A stretch of DNA of 64,000 bases from Steinernema hermaphroditum (taxonomy: Eukaryota; Nematoda; Chromadorea; Rhabditida; Steinernematidae): positions 8,928,001 to 8,992,000 of the forward strand of contig CM059625.1 of assembly GCA_030435675.1 (NCBI GenBank), in the 5' to 3' direction. Every line of letters starts with the position of its first letter. Position 1 is the stretch's first letter. Positions 53,856 to 64,000 of this stretch are shown here, in pieces. The notes under the pieces are model-generated. The model had not been told where the DNA came from, searched no databases, and worked only from the letters and a program-made list of their open reading frames with translations. The position numbers and the translations under genes are program-made.

Positions 53856-56469
53856 CTATCCAAGAGCGCCTTTGTGCGTGAGGAACTCCAGAAGAGTTTC
53901 AATTTCCACATTGATATTCGCAGTGGCTCGTCGTATCCGCTGGGCGATTTCGTTTGTTTCGCTGTCGTCAAACGACCGACCACAGAAAGACGCGACCATA
54001 GCTTGAGCGTGGGCGTCTTCGCTAAAGCAGGCGAAGGTCTCGAAGAGCGCGCGTAACTCACCTTGCAACTGAAACGCTACTCCCGTTTTTGTTTTTCGCA
54101 TCAGAACTGGAGCCGCGCATCAGCAGTTTATCTCGCAATTCGTGCATGTCGATGAAACTTCGCCGCTTGCTAGGCGTCGAACGGATTTTATGAGGTGTCG
54201 CTGTCAAGTCGAGCTGAATGCTTAACGTAGAGTCGTATCTTCATTGTTCTTTTGTACCTGTTTAAGTGCGTCGTTGAGTTCACCGCACTTAACTCTGATT
54301 TCTGAGTAGTGCAGTATGGTGTTCTTGACGATTTCGTGAATTTCGGCCACCCAGAATTTCATCGACAGTCCCAGAGCTCGTCGACACTCATTTATGAAAG
54401 ACTGCGACTGCGCGACTGCTTTATCCAAATTATGGTTGTTCCACAGCTAAAGAAGGGTAATTAAGGTCCTTTCACTATTAGGGCTTATTTGCTCACCTGC
54501 AAATACTCGCCCTTGTGTTCGCCATGAGGAGACCAGTCCATTACTGCCGACCAATCCTTCATAAGTAGTGGTTCAACCTATTGCAAACACAACGGGTTGA
54601 CTATGAGTTCTTCTAAACTTACTTTAATGCCTGCTTGCAGCATACAGAGAATTCCTTGTTTTGTGTACAAATCGCCTCGGTTCAAGTGTGGATAGAGGAA
54701 TTTAACAGTCATCTTCACGTCCACCTTGCACAGCTCCTTGCGCACTTTCGAAAGCAATAAACCGAGCAACTTGGCGCAAGCCTTGTTGCTCTTACACTCA
54801 TCGACCACTTCGCACTTTGGGTCACAGTCTTGGTGGAAGCAAGGACTTTTCGAGACGAAGATCACTATTTCGTACAAATCGACCTAGGGAAGCAGGAGTA
54901 AGACCAGCAAGAGATTAGTATTCTGAACCTTATATTTCGAAATCAGATCGTAAATGGCAGCAACTAGCTGTTCCTCGACGTGTGGTTCGCTTTTGGCGTC
55001 ATGGAAAAAGTCGCCTCTGTAGATGTAGTCCTCTCCGATCAGAGTAACAATCAACCCGCTGCTTTCATGTTTATGTTCCAAGAAACAGTTTTGGACATGC
55101 TTCGGAACATGAAACTTTGAAGGCCCATTAGTGCAATCCCCACAGCATTTGCAGCTAAACCAAAATGTAGGTACAAGATTGAAGTATGTAAAAGTTACCT
55201 GCTTGAGCAGAACTCGTACATTGAGCGGCAAGGACATTCCTTTTTGACGCACTGTTTCTTCGACTTGGCGCACTGACAGCCCGTAGTCGGTTTGCTGATC
55301 TTCGGCGCCTTCTTTTGCACCTCTTTGTTTTTGCACACCTGCTTGCAAGCGCACAGCCTGCTGCATGTCTCCTTGATCCGCAAGCAGTCGCAGCGTTCGG
55401 ATTTAGCACACGCATTTTTTGCAGGCTTAGCAGGGTCAATCTCACAAGAACACTTGCATATAGCCTGGTTTAAACAGTCTCCTCGGTATCTAAAATGTGC
55501 AAAGATCTCCAAGATGCCCTTCGAACTACCTTGATTGTGATTCCCCCCTTCCACATTCTGATTCATACAATTATGCCTACTTTAAAGGGACAGCAGTTGG
55601 CCGGGTTTTGAGAACGTGTCGCCATGGAGAGCAAACAATGCAACGCTGCCCTAATTGGATGCCTCCTGCAACTCGACCTTATGGCGCTTGTAGAGAGTCG
55701 GGCGAACGTTTGCTCCCTACCATGTGCAAGCGACCCATACAATCGCCATGTGGAACAAATCAATACATCTCGAGACTTAATGACAGCTTTCGAGGACCTC
55801 CTCCTACGACGAGGTACATGCAGCCAGCAGTGGCGGTCAATCGAAGAGACCCTATCCTAATTAGTTAGAGCCGTAGCAAATATGTGTGAACATTCTTCGA
55901 TTGCCAAATACACATATGAAAGACTTTAGCGTGTTGCAAGTGTAAACCTACACAGGGAATTATTTACGTCATACGTTTCGAATGTTTAGGCAATGACGGA
56001 ATGACGGAACGTAACATCCACATTAACATAAAGTAATAACAGTTGTGAGTGTCGTTCCAAATTCTAATCGACAGAATATTTTTTGACCGCAGCCATAAAA
56101 AAAGCAAGAATGCTACAGATTTCAAATCTTACCACTAAGAAACGTTAAGGGTACATTGAATTAGGTAGGATGATAAATGACAAACCTGGCACTTTCGCAG
56201 TGTTCATCGCACATACGCCTGGCGGCAAAGCATGGGCATGCGTCGGAACTGCATCGGTTGCGCGTCGTTGAACATTCACAGCAAAAGTGCAGTTGTTGCT
56301 GTTGTTGTTGTGATGGGACGGCGGCAGCCGTTCGACTCATCGTACAGCCCGCGTCTGCCGCCGTTGTACTCTCACTGAGCGGCCCAATCGATTGTGAATC
56401 GGCGCGCGACCCGCCCAATCCGGCAACGTCTCCCCGCTGGCCGGCAGCCGATTGTTGGCGTGGCATCAT
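53856..56469 (-). CDS. Unrecognised protein with two cysteine-rich CXC-like modules
   Basis: I do not recognise the family. Exons joined in frame: 56186-56541 (coding from about 56469, MMPRQQSAAGQRG; it may start upstream), 55199-55489, up to 55154, several between 54500 and 54882, 54258-54446, 54062-54213 and 53856-54021 (TAG at 53856). The first exon is Gln/Ala/Ser-rich with a six-Gln run, then CCECSTTRNRCSSDACPCFA and CDEHC. It splices directly into RYRGDCLNQAICKCSCEID, then CACKQVCKN, CQCAKSKKQCVKKECPCRSM and CKCCGDCTN. These spacings resemble CXC/CRC metal-binding modules of chromatin proteins (MSL2, Tesmin/TSO1), so zinc and DNA binding is an inference. The C-terminal half (KLLGLLLSKVRKELCKVDVK, FWVAEIHEIVKNTILHYSEI) looks like a helical globular domain of unknown type, followed by a basic Ser-rich stretch (PHKIRSTPSKRRSF) and a final helix. 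Confidence 0.72.
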
Positions 56470-56541
56470 GCCGTCCCACAGCTGGTGCTGGATGCCCGCC
56501 GGCTGAGCCTGAGGCGGCGGCTGCTGTTGCTGTTGCAGGGC

Positions 56542-57620
56542 CTAAACATGGATGACTGAAATTATCCACTTGTTGGAGGTGCATAAAAGGGAAAAGGTGG
56601 AACCCAGAGTCTGAGTAGGAGTGTGCAAGAACATTTTTGTAAGTGGCCGATAAACGAAAAAGACTCCAGAAGCCTTGAGAAGGGGTGTCATCGCACTGAC
56701 CAACTCATCTTCCATGATCTCCTCGCTTGAAATAGAAACTCTTTCGCTGCTGCAACATCCGAGAGACTGGACGACGCGACTGCGCACACTCATTGAGAAG
56801 CTTCTTTCTCCGCATAAACGAAAGATAGGTAATGAGCGCGCGCGCCTTGTTAGCGACACCACAAGTGTGGAAGCCGTCGTGCCCACAGGTGTTGATTGAT
56901 GGACCAAGACGAGGGAGTAATAAAGGCTACGTCCTATGCCAATGAAACTTGTCGCCTGCCGCGCGACCGATGGAATAAGTCGTTGACATAATCCGCTAAT
57001 GCATCACAGTGCATTTAAAAGAGTGAAACCTCTTTATTTGCGTCTAGGAACGCAGGATACTGGCGAATCCAACAAAGAGGGAGTTTCGACAAAAAGGGGA
57101 TAATGACGGAAGAAGAAATAGGCGGATAAACATGGAAAAGAAGAGAATGAAACGCCGAGTGGAAGGAAAAGGACCCGAAGAACAAGAGATACAGATTGAC
57201 GGAGGGGCCAAAGAGGCCTTTACATGAATAAACTTAGACCCACCATTTGTTTGCTTCTAAATGGAACGATGGTAGGAAAGCAAGAGACGAGGGTGCGTGC
57301 AATGAGACACTATGGATGCGCGGCTTTATCAGCCTGGTGGCCACCAAAATGCGCGAATTCCCAGCGGACAGCCAAGAAGCACAACAGCAATAAATTAACA
57401 AATTCTTCTATTATGCAATTTTAATTCTGATAATGAAATGCTCGACAATGAGGTCGACGTCCAGAAAGCACTTACGCGTACCGAACCGATGGAAATCGAT
57501 CGTTGGTTATGTGAAGCGGCGAGATAACGTTCCTAGCAGCCGATCGACCAGTCTTGTAGCTTGCAGCAGTCAGCAGATGTTCCATCTCACTGTTTAGAAG
57601 CAATTTGCATATTGTATGGA
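56542..57620. other. Divergent intergenic region: CXC-like gene (-) and second DEG/ENaC gene (+)
   Basis: About 1.1 kb. First exons of the CXC-like gene may lie here, because an acceptor (GTTTAG read on the minus strand) precedes its first supported exon at 56541. The minus-strand frame at 56542-56907 and the plus-strand frame at 57224-57424 have no recognisable domain. Confidence 0.4.
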
Positions 57621-59703
57621 ATGGCGCGCGCTGACGACGAAGAACCGTTTTTGAGCGATGGGCTTGAGGACATCGATGAAGAGTTCGATGAGGGAGCCGA
57701 ACAAAGAAGGATTGTGCTCCATGTCTACGATGACGAGAGTAAAGAGTTCACTTCACTGACCACCTACCACGGAATGGTTAGGCAGGTTTTTCCATTTTCA
57801 GACGCATTCTCTAGTTAATTGTTTAGAATATATAATTCAAACACCTGGCCATCTCTTATTTTCTGGTGTTTGGTTGTGGTCACCTGCGTCACGCTTTTCA
57901 TGATCCATGTACGTTATCACACACGCAATAATAAATCTTATTAGATTTAGTCAGGAATGCTGCTGTACTTTTATTTATCTCATCCTACTTTCCTCCAGGA
58001 GACCGTTCGTGTCGATGATGGAATGCACTTCCCTTTTGTTACCGTATGCCTTCAACCAACCTGTTCGTTTGTCACGATTCCAAGCTAAATATTTCTTTTC
58101 AGTTCAGTCATTTACTGATTCCGAACAAAATTGTTTGAGGAAAATTCTTTTTGGTGGAAAATCAGCATGTGGTTCCGAAGGGCGACTTCTCGAAAGCGAG
58201 TACAATCGTTCTCTGTCGCTTCGAAAATTATTGTTTGATAGTGGGTAGGTCATGCAATGGCTCACATGATTTTATATTACAATTTACAGAAGGCCAGCGA
58301 TCAAAGTGTTCGTTGGCGGTAAAGACGTTTCCGACAGAGTGTCCAGTCGTAGACTCTTGACAAAACATGGCATCTGTGAATCTTTAAACGTCACTCAGCT
58401 TTTTCCTTTATCCTATATGAGTGTGGTGGTCGAAAACACAACTGCAGGTAACCATTTAAAGACCTTTCGAAAGATCTCTCGTTAAGATGTTTTATACAAT
58501 TTACAGAGTCAGCCGAAAGCGAGTCACTTGGACAGTGAGGGTATTCATGTCCGACCTGGAAAGCACTCATTTACAACATTCAAAATTGTCGGAGTATGTG
58601 ATTATTGCATGTTGCAAATAGCTGTCGTTTTAGGATCTTTTCCTCCAAAAAGGCGATCGAGGGTTCTGCAGGCCAAATTCCGACATAGTCGAGTGCACGC
58701 AGCGTTGTCAAGCAAAAACATACCTGAAGAAGTGCAAGTGCCTTCCTTTCTATATGACAGACGCTTTTGACGCTCCTGAATGCAGTCTTCTACAAATCAG
58801 AGATTGTGTCACTAGAATTGGTAACTGATGTTTCTGTTCATCGCAACAATCTGCGCACATTTTAGAGAAACCAACCGACAATTGCGACTGTCTTGTAGGA
58901 TGTCGCAGAACTAATTACCGCATAGTCACAACGACTTACGCGCGATTGTCTTCGAAGTCTAGGTACTGTGTGCTATGGGAGCCGATCAGAGGAACTAATG
59001 GAACACCTTTAGAAATTCATCAGTGATTACATTAAAGCAAAACAACCGTTTAAGAACAGAATTCCGTCAGCTGAAACGATTCAGAACGGTCGACTTGCTA
59101 AGTAAGCGACATCTGTGCTTAAAGTCCTAATCGTAGAAAAGGTTTTGTGGCCGGCAGCATGGGCCTCTTCTTGGGAATGAGTTGTGTAACCCTTATGGAA
59201 ATATTTATGTATCTCTTTAAATCCATTTGGGGAATGGTGAACAATTCTCGTCACAAAGAGTTTCTGGAGAAGCTGCTAGGAGAAACTGTTGAGAACCTAG
59301 TCGACGAGTCCGATGGAAAGGAATTAAAACGATCACATGAAGAAATTGTAATCACAGTCAATGGGTGCGTGTTGTTTCCGTAGTTTTAACGAATGTTCTG
59401 CATTCAGGCGGAACGATAACGAGATTATAACTGTTGATCACGAAGCGTTGGGGAACAGAAGGTTAGCGAATCCAGCTGTTTGCTAGTGATTTTGTTGAAA
59501 ACTATAGGTTGTCTATCATTCCATTCAACAGGTCGAGGATCGATAAAGCTGTAAGTCGCCACGTTTTAGCCATTAAGATGGTCACACGTTTGTTCCAGAT
59601 GTTCGACTCGAAGTGGCAGCTCGCCGTACCTCCGCGTCTTGAAAGTACCCGAAGTCGTGCCTCTACCCTCGACAGCCGGTTCAGCTTCGAACACAATCAG
59701 TAG
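57621..59703 (+). CDS. Compact DEG/ENaC sodium channel subunit
   Basis: Start ATG at 57621 gives an acidic cytoplasmic leader (MARADDEEPFLSDGLEDIDE) and FTSLTTYHGM, which ends in the family HG gating position. An intron then leads to TM1 (NTWPSLIFWCLVVVTCVTLFMIH). The ectodomain starts with DDGMHFPFVTVCLQPT (the family's FPAVT-type segment), then KHGICESLNVTQLFP, CTQRCQAKTYLKKCKCLPFY, PECSLLQIRDC and CDCLVGCRRTNYRIVTTTYA, the conserved Cys scaffold before TM2. TM2 is GSMGLFLGMSCVTLMEIFMY. The cytoplasmic tail runs through three small exons and ends RFSFEHNQ with TAG at 59701. The ectodomain looks much shorter than usual for the family, with little between TM1 and the Cys-rich end, so exons may have been missed or the protein may be compact. 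The paralogue was not identified. Confidence 0.78.
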
Positions 59704-60348
59704 AGGTCGGACGATAAGCGAATAAATTCGTTTCACATTGATTGTTCAGCCAGTGTGACGTTGCGGGTCCCACACTTGCCTCATCGCTGACGTCACCTTT
59801 TAATGGCCTCCTCTGCATCAACTCCAGAAAGAAATAGTTTCGTCCACATTTATGTCGCAGACGTTGGCATAAATAGGTTTTTTTTTCTCATATATATGGA
59901 TTATTTAACATAGAAATTTAACGATAGACTTGCAGATACCAGAGAACGGAAAACCGGGCACAACAACAAAGTGTATTTACAGTAACAATGACTAATTGTG
60001 GTGGGAGATACGATAGATGTCTACTTCACAAGGATCGATTAGCTCGCTAAATAAGGCAGGAAAATAGGTCGAAACCGAAAATGCCGGATTGAGTCACACG
60101 GGAATAGAACTTTCAGCGAAGGAGCGTTCTCTAAGCATAGTTTCTAGAATGCATCTATACTACAGTAGGCAAAAGCGTGCAAAAGAGAAGAGCAGAGATA
60201 GAGTTAAGGACGACGAAGTACCCGTTAGAATGAAACAAATGATGCGCTTTTAAAAAGCAGAGAATGTGAGTTGAGTCATATGGTACAGACAGAACGGGTG
60301 TCGCATAATGTGCGCGACTACAGTAATCTATAAAACGCACGGGGATCT
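59704..60348. other. Convergent 3' flanks
   Basis: About 650 bases between the stop of the DEG/ENaC gene (+) and that of the EGR-type gene (-). It includes a T run at 59879-59887. No gene was recognised. Confidence 0.45.
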
Positions 60349-62614
60349 TCAGCTCGCGGGGTCAAATGACGGAGTTCCACCAGCGGACATGGTCAACCGA
60401 CGAATTTTCTGTTTCGAGTGCACCTTTGTATGGCGCTTCCGCTCATCGGACCGCGCAAATTTCCGGCCACACACTTCGCATACAAAAGGTTTCTCGCCAG
60501 TATGGGTTCTTTTGTGAGTGGTCAGATGGTCACTTCGTGAGAAAGCCCGCATGCAGATGTTGCACTGAAATGCTGATAATCACTTCGATAAATCAATCAA
60601 ATGCCTACCTGAAAAGGTTTTTGGCCCGTATGAATGCGAATGTGTCGTGTGAGTTCGTCGGACCGGCTGAACCGACGATCGCAGTGATCGATCGGGCATT
60701 TGTAGGGACGTTCGTGAAGAGGCGTTTTTGTCGACCTTTGAATTGTCTTCTTGTTGTTCCGTACGTGTAATAAGCTCGTCGATGTCCCGACGGCTAAATC
60801 GATATCTTTGAGCAGCGAACTTGAGGAGAAAGAGCTTGGAGAGTTGTCGGAATATGTTGATCCAATTGTATCTACAGGATTAAGGGTTAACCGAAACGGA
60901 TGATTGCCTTGACGTACCTGAGTGAAAGAGCGGAGTAGTGAACTGTACCGAAGACTGCGAAAATTCGTCGAACGGTTCGATCTTCGGCTGAATGGTCTCA
61001 CTAAAGTACATAATTATATTTGTGAAAGCGAGCCAAGATGTACTTGAAAATGGGCTCCAAGTGTTTTGACGACTCTTGAGGAGCATTCAGATCGTGGAGA
61101 TCATTGGATGAAAAATTACAAGAAGGATATCCACTGGAAGAGTGACTGCTTGTCGATGTTTTGTGCACTTGAGGAGTGTGAAAGGCCGTTTTTACTTCGA
61201 CCGGATTTTGTAATGCCACAGATCCGCTTTGACCATTTTGCTAAAAGCAGTCGATATTCCATGGGTATTTTTAGAATCTAAGGCAATACTCACCGTTATG
61301 CTGACACTGGCTGGCCGTGGTTCCATTTTGACATTTGCATGGAAGAGACATCCGTTTCCAACAGTCTAAGTCCTTTATGTGACAATAGCTTCGGGTGGAA
61401 CTCACCTGTTGGGTGTGTTCTGGGCCGTGAGCATCTCCATTCCTACTAGAGCATGACGAACTACAGGAGGATGAAGCCTGGCGCGACTCGAATCGGGAAT
61501 TTTCGTGAGAAGCGGTCGAATCTTTCCTTCCTTCTCCAATGATCTGGACGTTTGATGAATGTAGGAAAAGCGGTTTATTCTACGTACCTTCAGAAAATTA
61601 TTGCTATCAAGAAGAGCTGGCGTTTTTGTGTCGACCAAAGCGTCAAATGAGGTTAGAGAGGAAGAGTTTTGTGGTTTGGAGACTTTCAGTAGGTAGTGTT
61701 CGACCATATCCGAAAACTGGAAATTCGATGCACTCAGTCCTGAAAGGTCTTTCCGTATATATCTGAAGTGACGTTTCTTGACTGACCAGGTGAATTCGCT
61801 GCTTCGTTAACAACCGAGGGTGCGGCTGTAGCTTCAGCATCGGTTTTTACCGAAATTGGAGACGGTTTCGCCACGTGTTGCTCCTTGTTTTCGTCGCAGG
61901 TGGAAAGTGTACTTGTGGCGGAAACTGAAAAGTTCCTCACTTTGCACTTGAAGATGAAATTTGTATGAAATGTTTTCGATATTTTCCATGTATTTCGAGC
62001 AGTGCCCCTCGATCCCTGCACAAATTTGCCCCTTAGCAAACAAAAATGCCAAGACTGCGTCGATGCATTGCATTCAGCAATAGGTGAACGGAGCGTTGAG
62101 CAAATAAATGAATAATTTTAATGTCATGGCAAAAAGTGCGTTTGCTCTGGTCGTTAACTCTTGTGGAAACTTAAAATAACTCACCAGATACCGTATGGAC
62201 TGCTCCGAATGAGGATTGCGCTCCTGTTGTAGTGCTTATTGTTGCTAAATAAATTAATTTAATGCATTGAAATTTCGGTGATGATGACATACTGGGAAGC
62301 AGAGGTTCATGGTCGCCGAAAAAAGCTTGCTGGTTTTTAGGCGTACAACTGCTCAAACACAACCTGGGCGTGTTGAGCTCATCTGCGTGAGCCATACATG
62401 ACCCTTTCGGGGAACCGAGTACTGTGGGCGTCTTTAGCAAATCCATCATGGTGGGTGTTTTCAGACAGTCACCACTTTCACCCAGGAGCAACCGATCTGG
62501 AACATCTTTGCCCTCAGACTTTGGTCGTCTCCGACCCAGACCCATGCTCTGTTTGCTGTCTCCACTAGCGCATGAGGGAATGGACGCTGCAGGCGTCGAC
62601 AGCACAGCTCTCAT
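60349..62614 (-). CDS. egrh-1: EGR-family C2H2 zinc-finger transcription factor
   Basis: Read from ATG at 62614 ([20 protein letters not shown]) to TGA at 60349. Three C2H2 fingers lie at 60349-60710: [20 protein letters not shown] with [13 protein letters not shown], then [20 protein letters not shown], then [18 protein letters not shown]. The DNA-contacting residues (RSDELTR, RSDHLTT, RSDERKR) equal those of EGR1, so a GCGTGGGCG-like target is predicted. An intron separates finger 1 from fingers 2-3. The long N-terminal region is Ser/Thr-rich with repeated Thr-Pro sites ([19 protein letters not shown]) and two possible SUMO sites (VKMEP, PKIEPF). It is built from about seven exons that join in frame. 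EGRs are immediate-early regulators; C. elegans EGRH-1 acts in germline and gut signalling. The start at 62614 is the best one visible, but an upstream exon cannot be excluded. Confidence 0.92.
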
Positions 62615-64000
62615 GATCCACCATCAACAGAAGCAGTCTGAAAGTGAGGTACTCGGGAATGGTTACTGTCACGCGATCATACAAAAACACACGCTATACA
62701 TAGCGGTCACGATAACAACAAAGGGCATTTCACATAATGAAACATGACACCACGTTAAATTTATGCGCATTGTCTGTACATGCAATGAAAACAAAATACC
62801 GCACGTGAATAAAACGGAGCGTGATGATGGAAGATGATCAATTGAAAAGAGAAAAAAAAATTGTGAGGAGCGCGTGTGATTCATCATGAAAAAGGTGGTA
62901 ATTATTGCAAATCAGAAATCACGTTAAAATGTTCCAATTTGACATGGACAACAGAAGGCATCGAAGAACGCAACGCGTAAAGCTCGAGAAAAGAGAACGG
63001 AGAGATAGCGAGAGGGCCCGAATGAAAGTGTAACTACGAGAAGATGAGGCGCAACAGCTTGAGTTGAGGAAGGCCAGCAAAAGCGCGCTATTCCCTGTCA
63101 TCCACAACTGCTGCAGGGAGTCGGGCCACAAATGTGCTCCGATCGGCGTCGTTTGGTTCTTCAGGAGGCATGGAACATGTACAAACGCCCTATAGATTCA
63201 GACCAAACAGGGAGTTGAGTGGATTCTATTACACCCGCTGTTATTCCTCCCGCTCTCTTAAAATCTACAACTTCAAGTAGCGATCGCTTTTGTATTTCAC
63301 AGGCCGGATTTATTCATCCAAGAGGAATTTGAAAAAATCGCTGCTGGACTATCGTGTTTTCGCTTCTGTTTTATTGGACAAATCATCCGTGACGCAGACC
63401 AAAGTGACTAATCGCTAAAATAAAACAAGGAGAAGCCATGAAGGATCGGACGCATTCCGGGCGCCAGTTGTGACATTTGTATGTATAACCGGCGCGAACA
63501 TGTGGATGACACTGACTGCATGGATGTAAATCGCTATCAATGGAGACAGAATTGGATGCTCGAATTGCGCAGCTTGTGGTTAATGAGATTAGCGGTGTTT
63601 CTTAGCGAACCGTGAAGTAAAGTGCGCATCGTCATCGAGACATTGCAAATGCCTGCTAAGCAGAGTAGTAATGTCTCAATGAGTCACATTCCAGTTTCGA
63701 TCAAATGTGCACGAGGGGATGCCTGCTCATGGCAAAGGTAGAAATCGGGTGGTGTATCGACTGTAGTGGATGTCGGCCGCTATGGCAGGCATCGCGGATC
63801 GGCAATCAACGTCAATGTGACGCGTATACGCAGTACGGCGTCGAAGAACGGGGAACGGGGCAAGCAGATGATGCCGCTGTGCTTGTCATAAAGTGATAAG
63901 GGCCGCAGTCCGATTGATTGCGATCGCCATCGTTGTTGCCCTTTAGCGTAAGGGTATCGGGCGGGAGGTGAACGTGTGCTTCAACTTGAGACCCTGAGAG
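62615..64000. other. Upstream flank of the EGR gene
   Basis: 1.4 kb with no gene that I can support. Open frames at 62919-63131 (-) and 63705-63896 (+) lack domains and splice partners. It probably contains the promoter of the EGR gene and may contain untranslated exons. Confidence 0.4.

Noticed and set aside
53757..54056. Plus-strand open frame of 99 codons
   Set aside because: Antisense to the last exons of the CXC-like gene, which are supported by in-frame splice junctions.

Overview
The window is nuclear DNA of a nematode, most likely a clade V (strongylid or rhabditid) species. Genes are cut into many small exons by short GT-AG introns, often 40-60 bp, with TTTCAG-type acceptors. Several genes match Caenorhabditis genes in domain order: the V-ATPase B subunit (vha-12), P5C synthase (alh-13), an SLK/STK10-type kinase (gck-4), an EGR-type zinc-finger factor (egrh-1), an ADAM protease (adm-2-like), degenerins and a GLR glutamate receptor. 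From memory, many of these are X-linked in C. elegans, so the window may come from the X chromosome.

Layout. 0.7-3.4 kb (+): ADAM metalloprotease, 5' end not resolved. 4.7-9.2 kb (+): SLK-type Ste20 kinase. 9.5-10.7 kb: a stray near-identical copy of an EGF-coding piece of the next gene, then degenerate tandem repeats. 10.9-19.6 kb (-): large secreted VWA/EGF/C-type-lectin protein (IRG-7-like), with a mariner-like MITE just upstream. 21.0-25.9 kb (+): secreted protein with about 18 Kazal-like modules. 26.0-29.1 kb (-): ionotropic glutamate receptor. 29.3-30.5 kb: repeats with long poly-G tracts. 31.1-32.8 kb (+): ankyrin-SAM protein. 33.3-33.7 kb (+): ATP synthase subunit g. 34.7-36.4 kb (-): V-ATPase subunit B. 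37.1-37.4 kb (+): small ubiquitin-like protein. 37.6-41.0 kb (-): WDR26 (GID/CTLH ligase). 42.2-44.9 kb (-): MEC-4-like degenerin. 46.2-47.1 kb (+) and 47.3-48.0 kb (-): a TLX-type and an NK-2-type homeobox gene, tail to tail. 50.4-53.2 kb (+): P5C synthase. 53.9-56.5 kb (-): an unrecognised protein with cysteine-rich CXC-like modules. 57.6-59.7 kb (+): a compact second DEG/ENaC channel. 60.3-62.6 kb (-): EGR zinc-finger factor. The rest to 64 kb is non-coding as far as I can see.

The genes do not form one pathway or a bacterial-style operon. They are independent metazoan genes: neuronal receptors and channels, secreted extracellular proteins, mitochondrial and vacuolar ATPase subunits, and developmental regulators. 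The most unusual items are the adjacent TLX/NK-2 homeobox pair (possible relic of the ancestral NK cluster), the unrecognised CXC-like protein, the very long Kazal array, the unusual pore of the glutamate receptor, and the recent EGF-piece duplication. Exon structures were joined by hand from splice sites and reading frame, so boundaries are predictions. No tRNA, rRNA or CRISPR array was seen.
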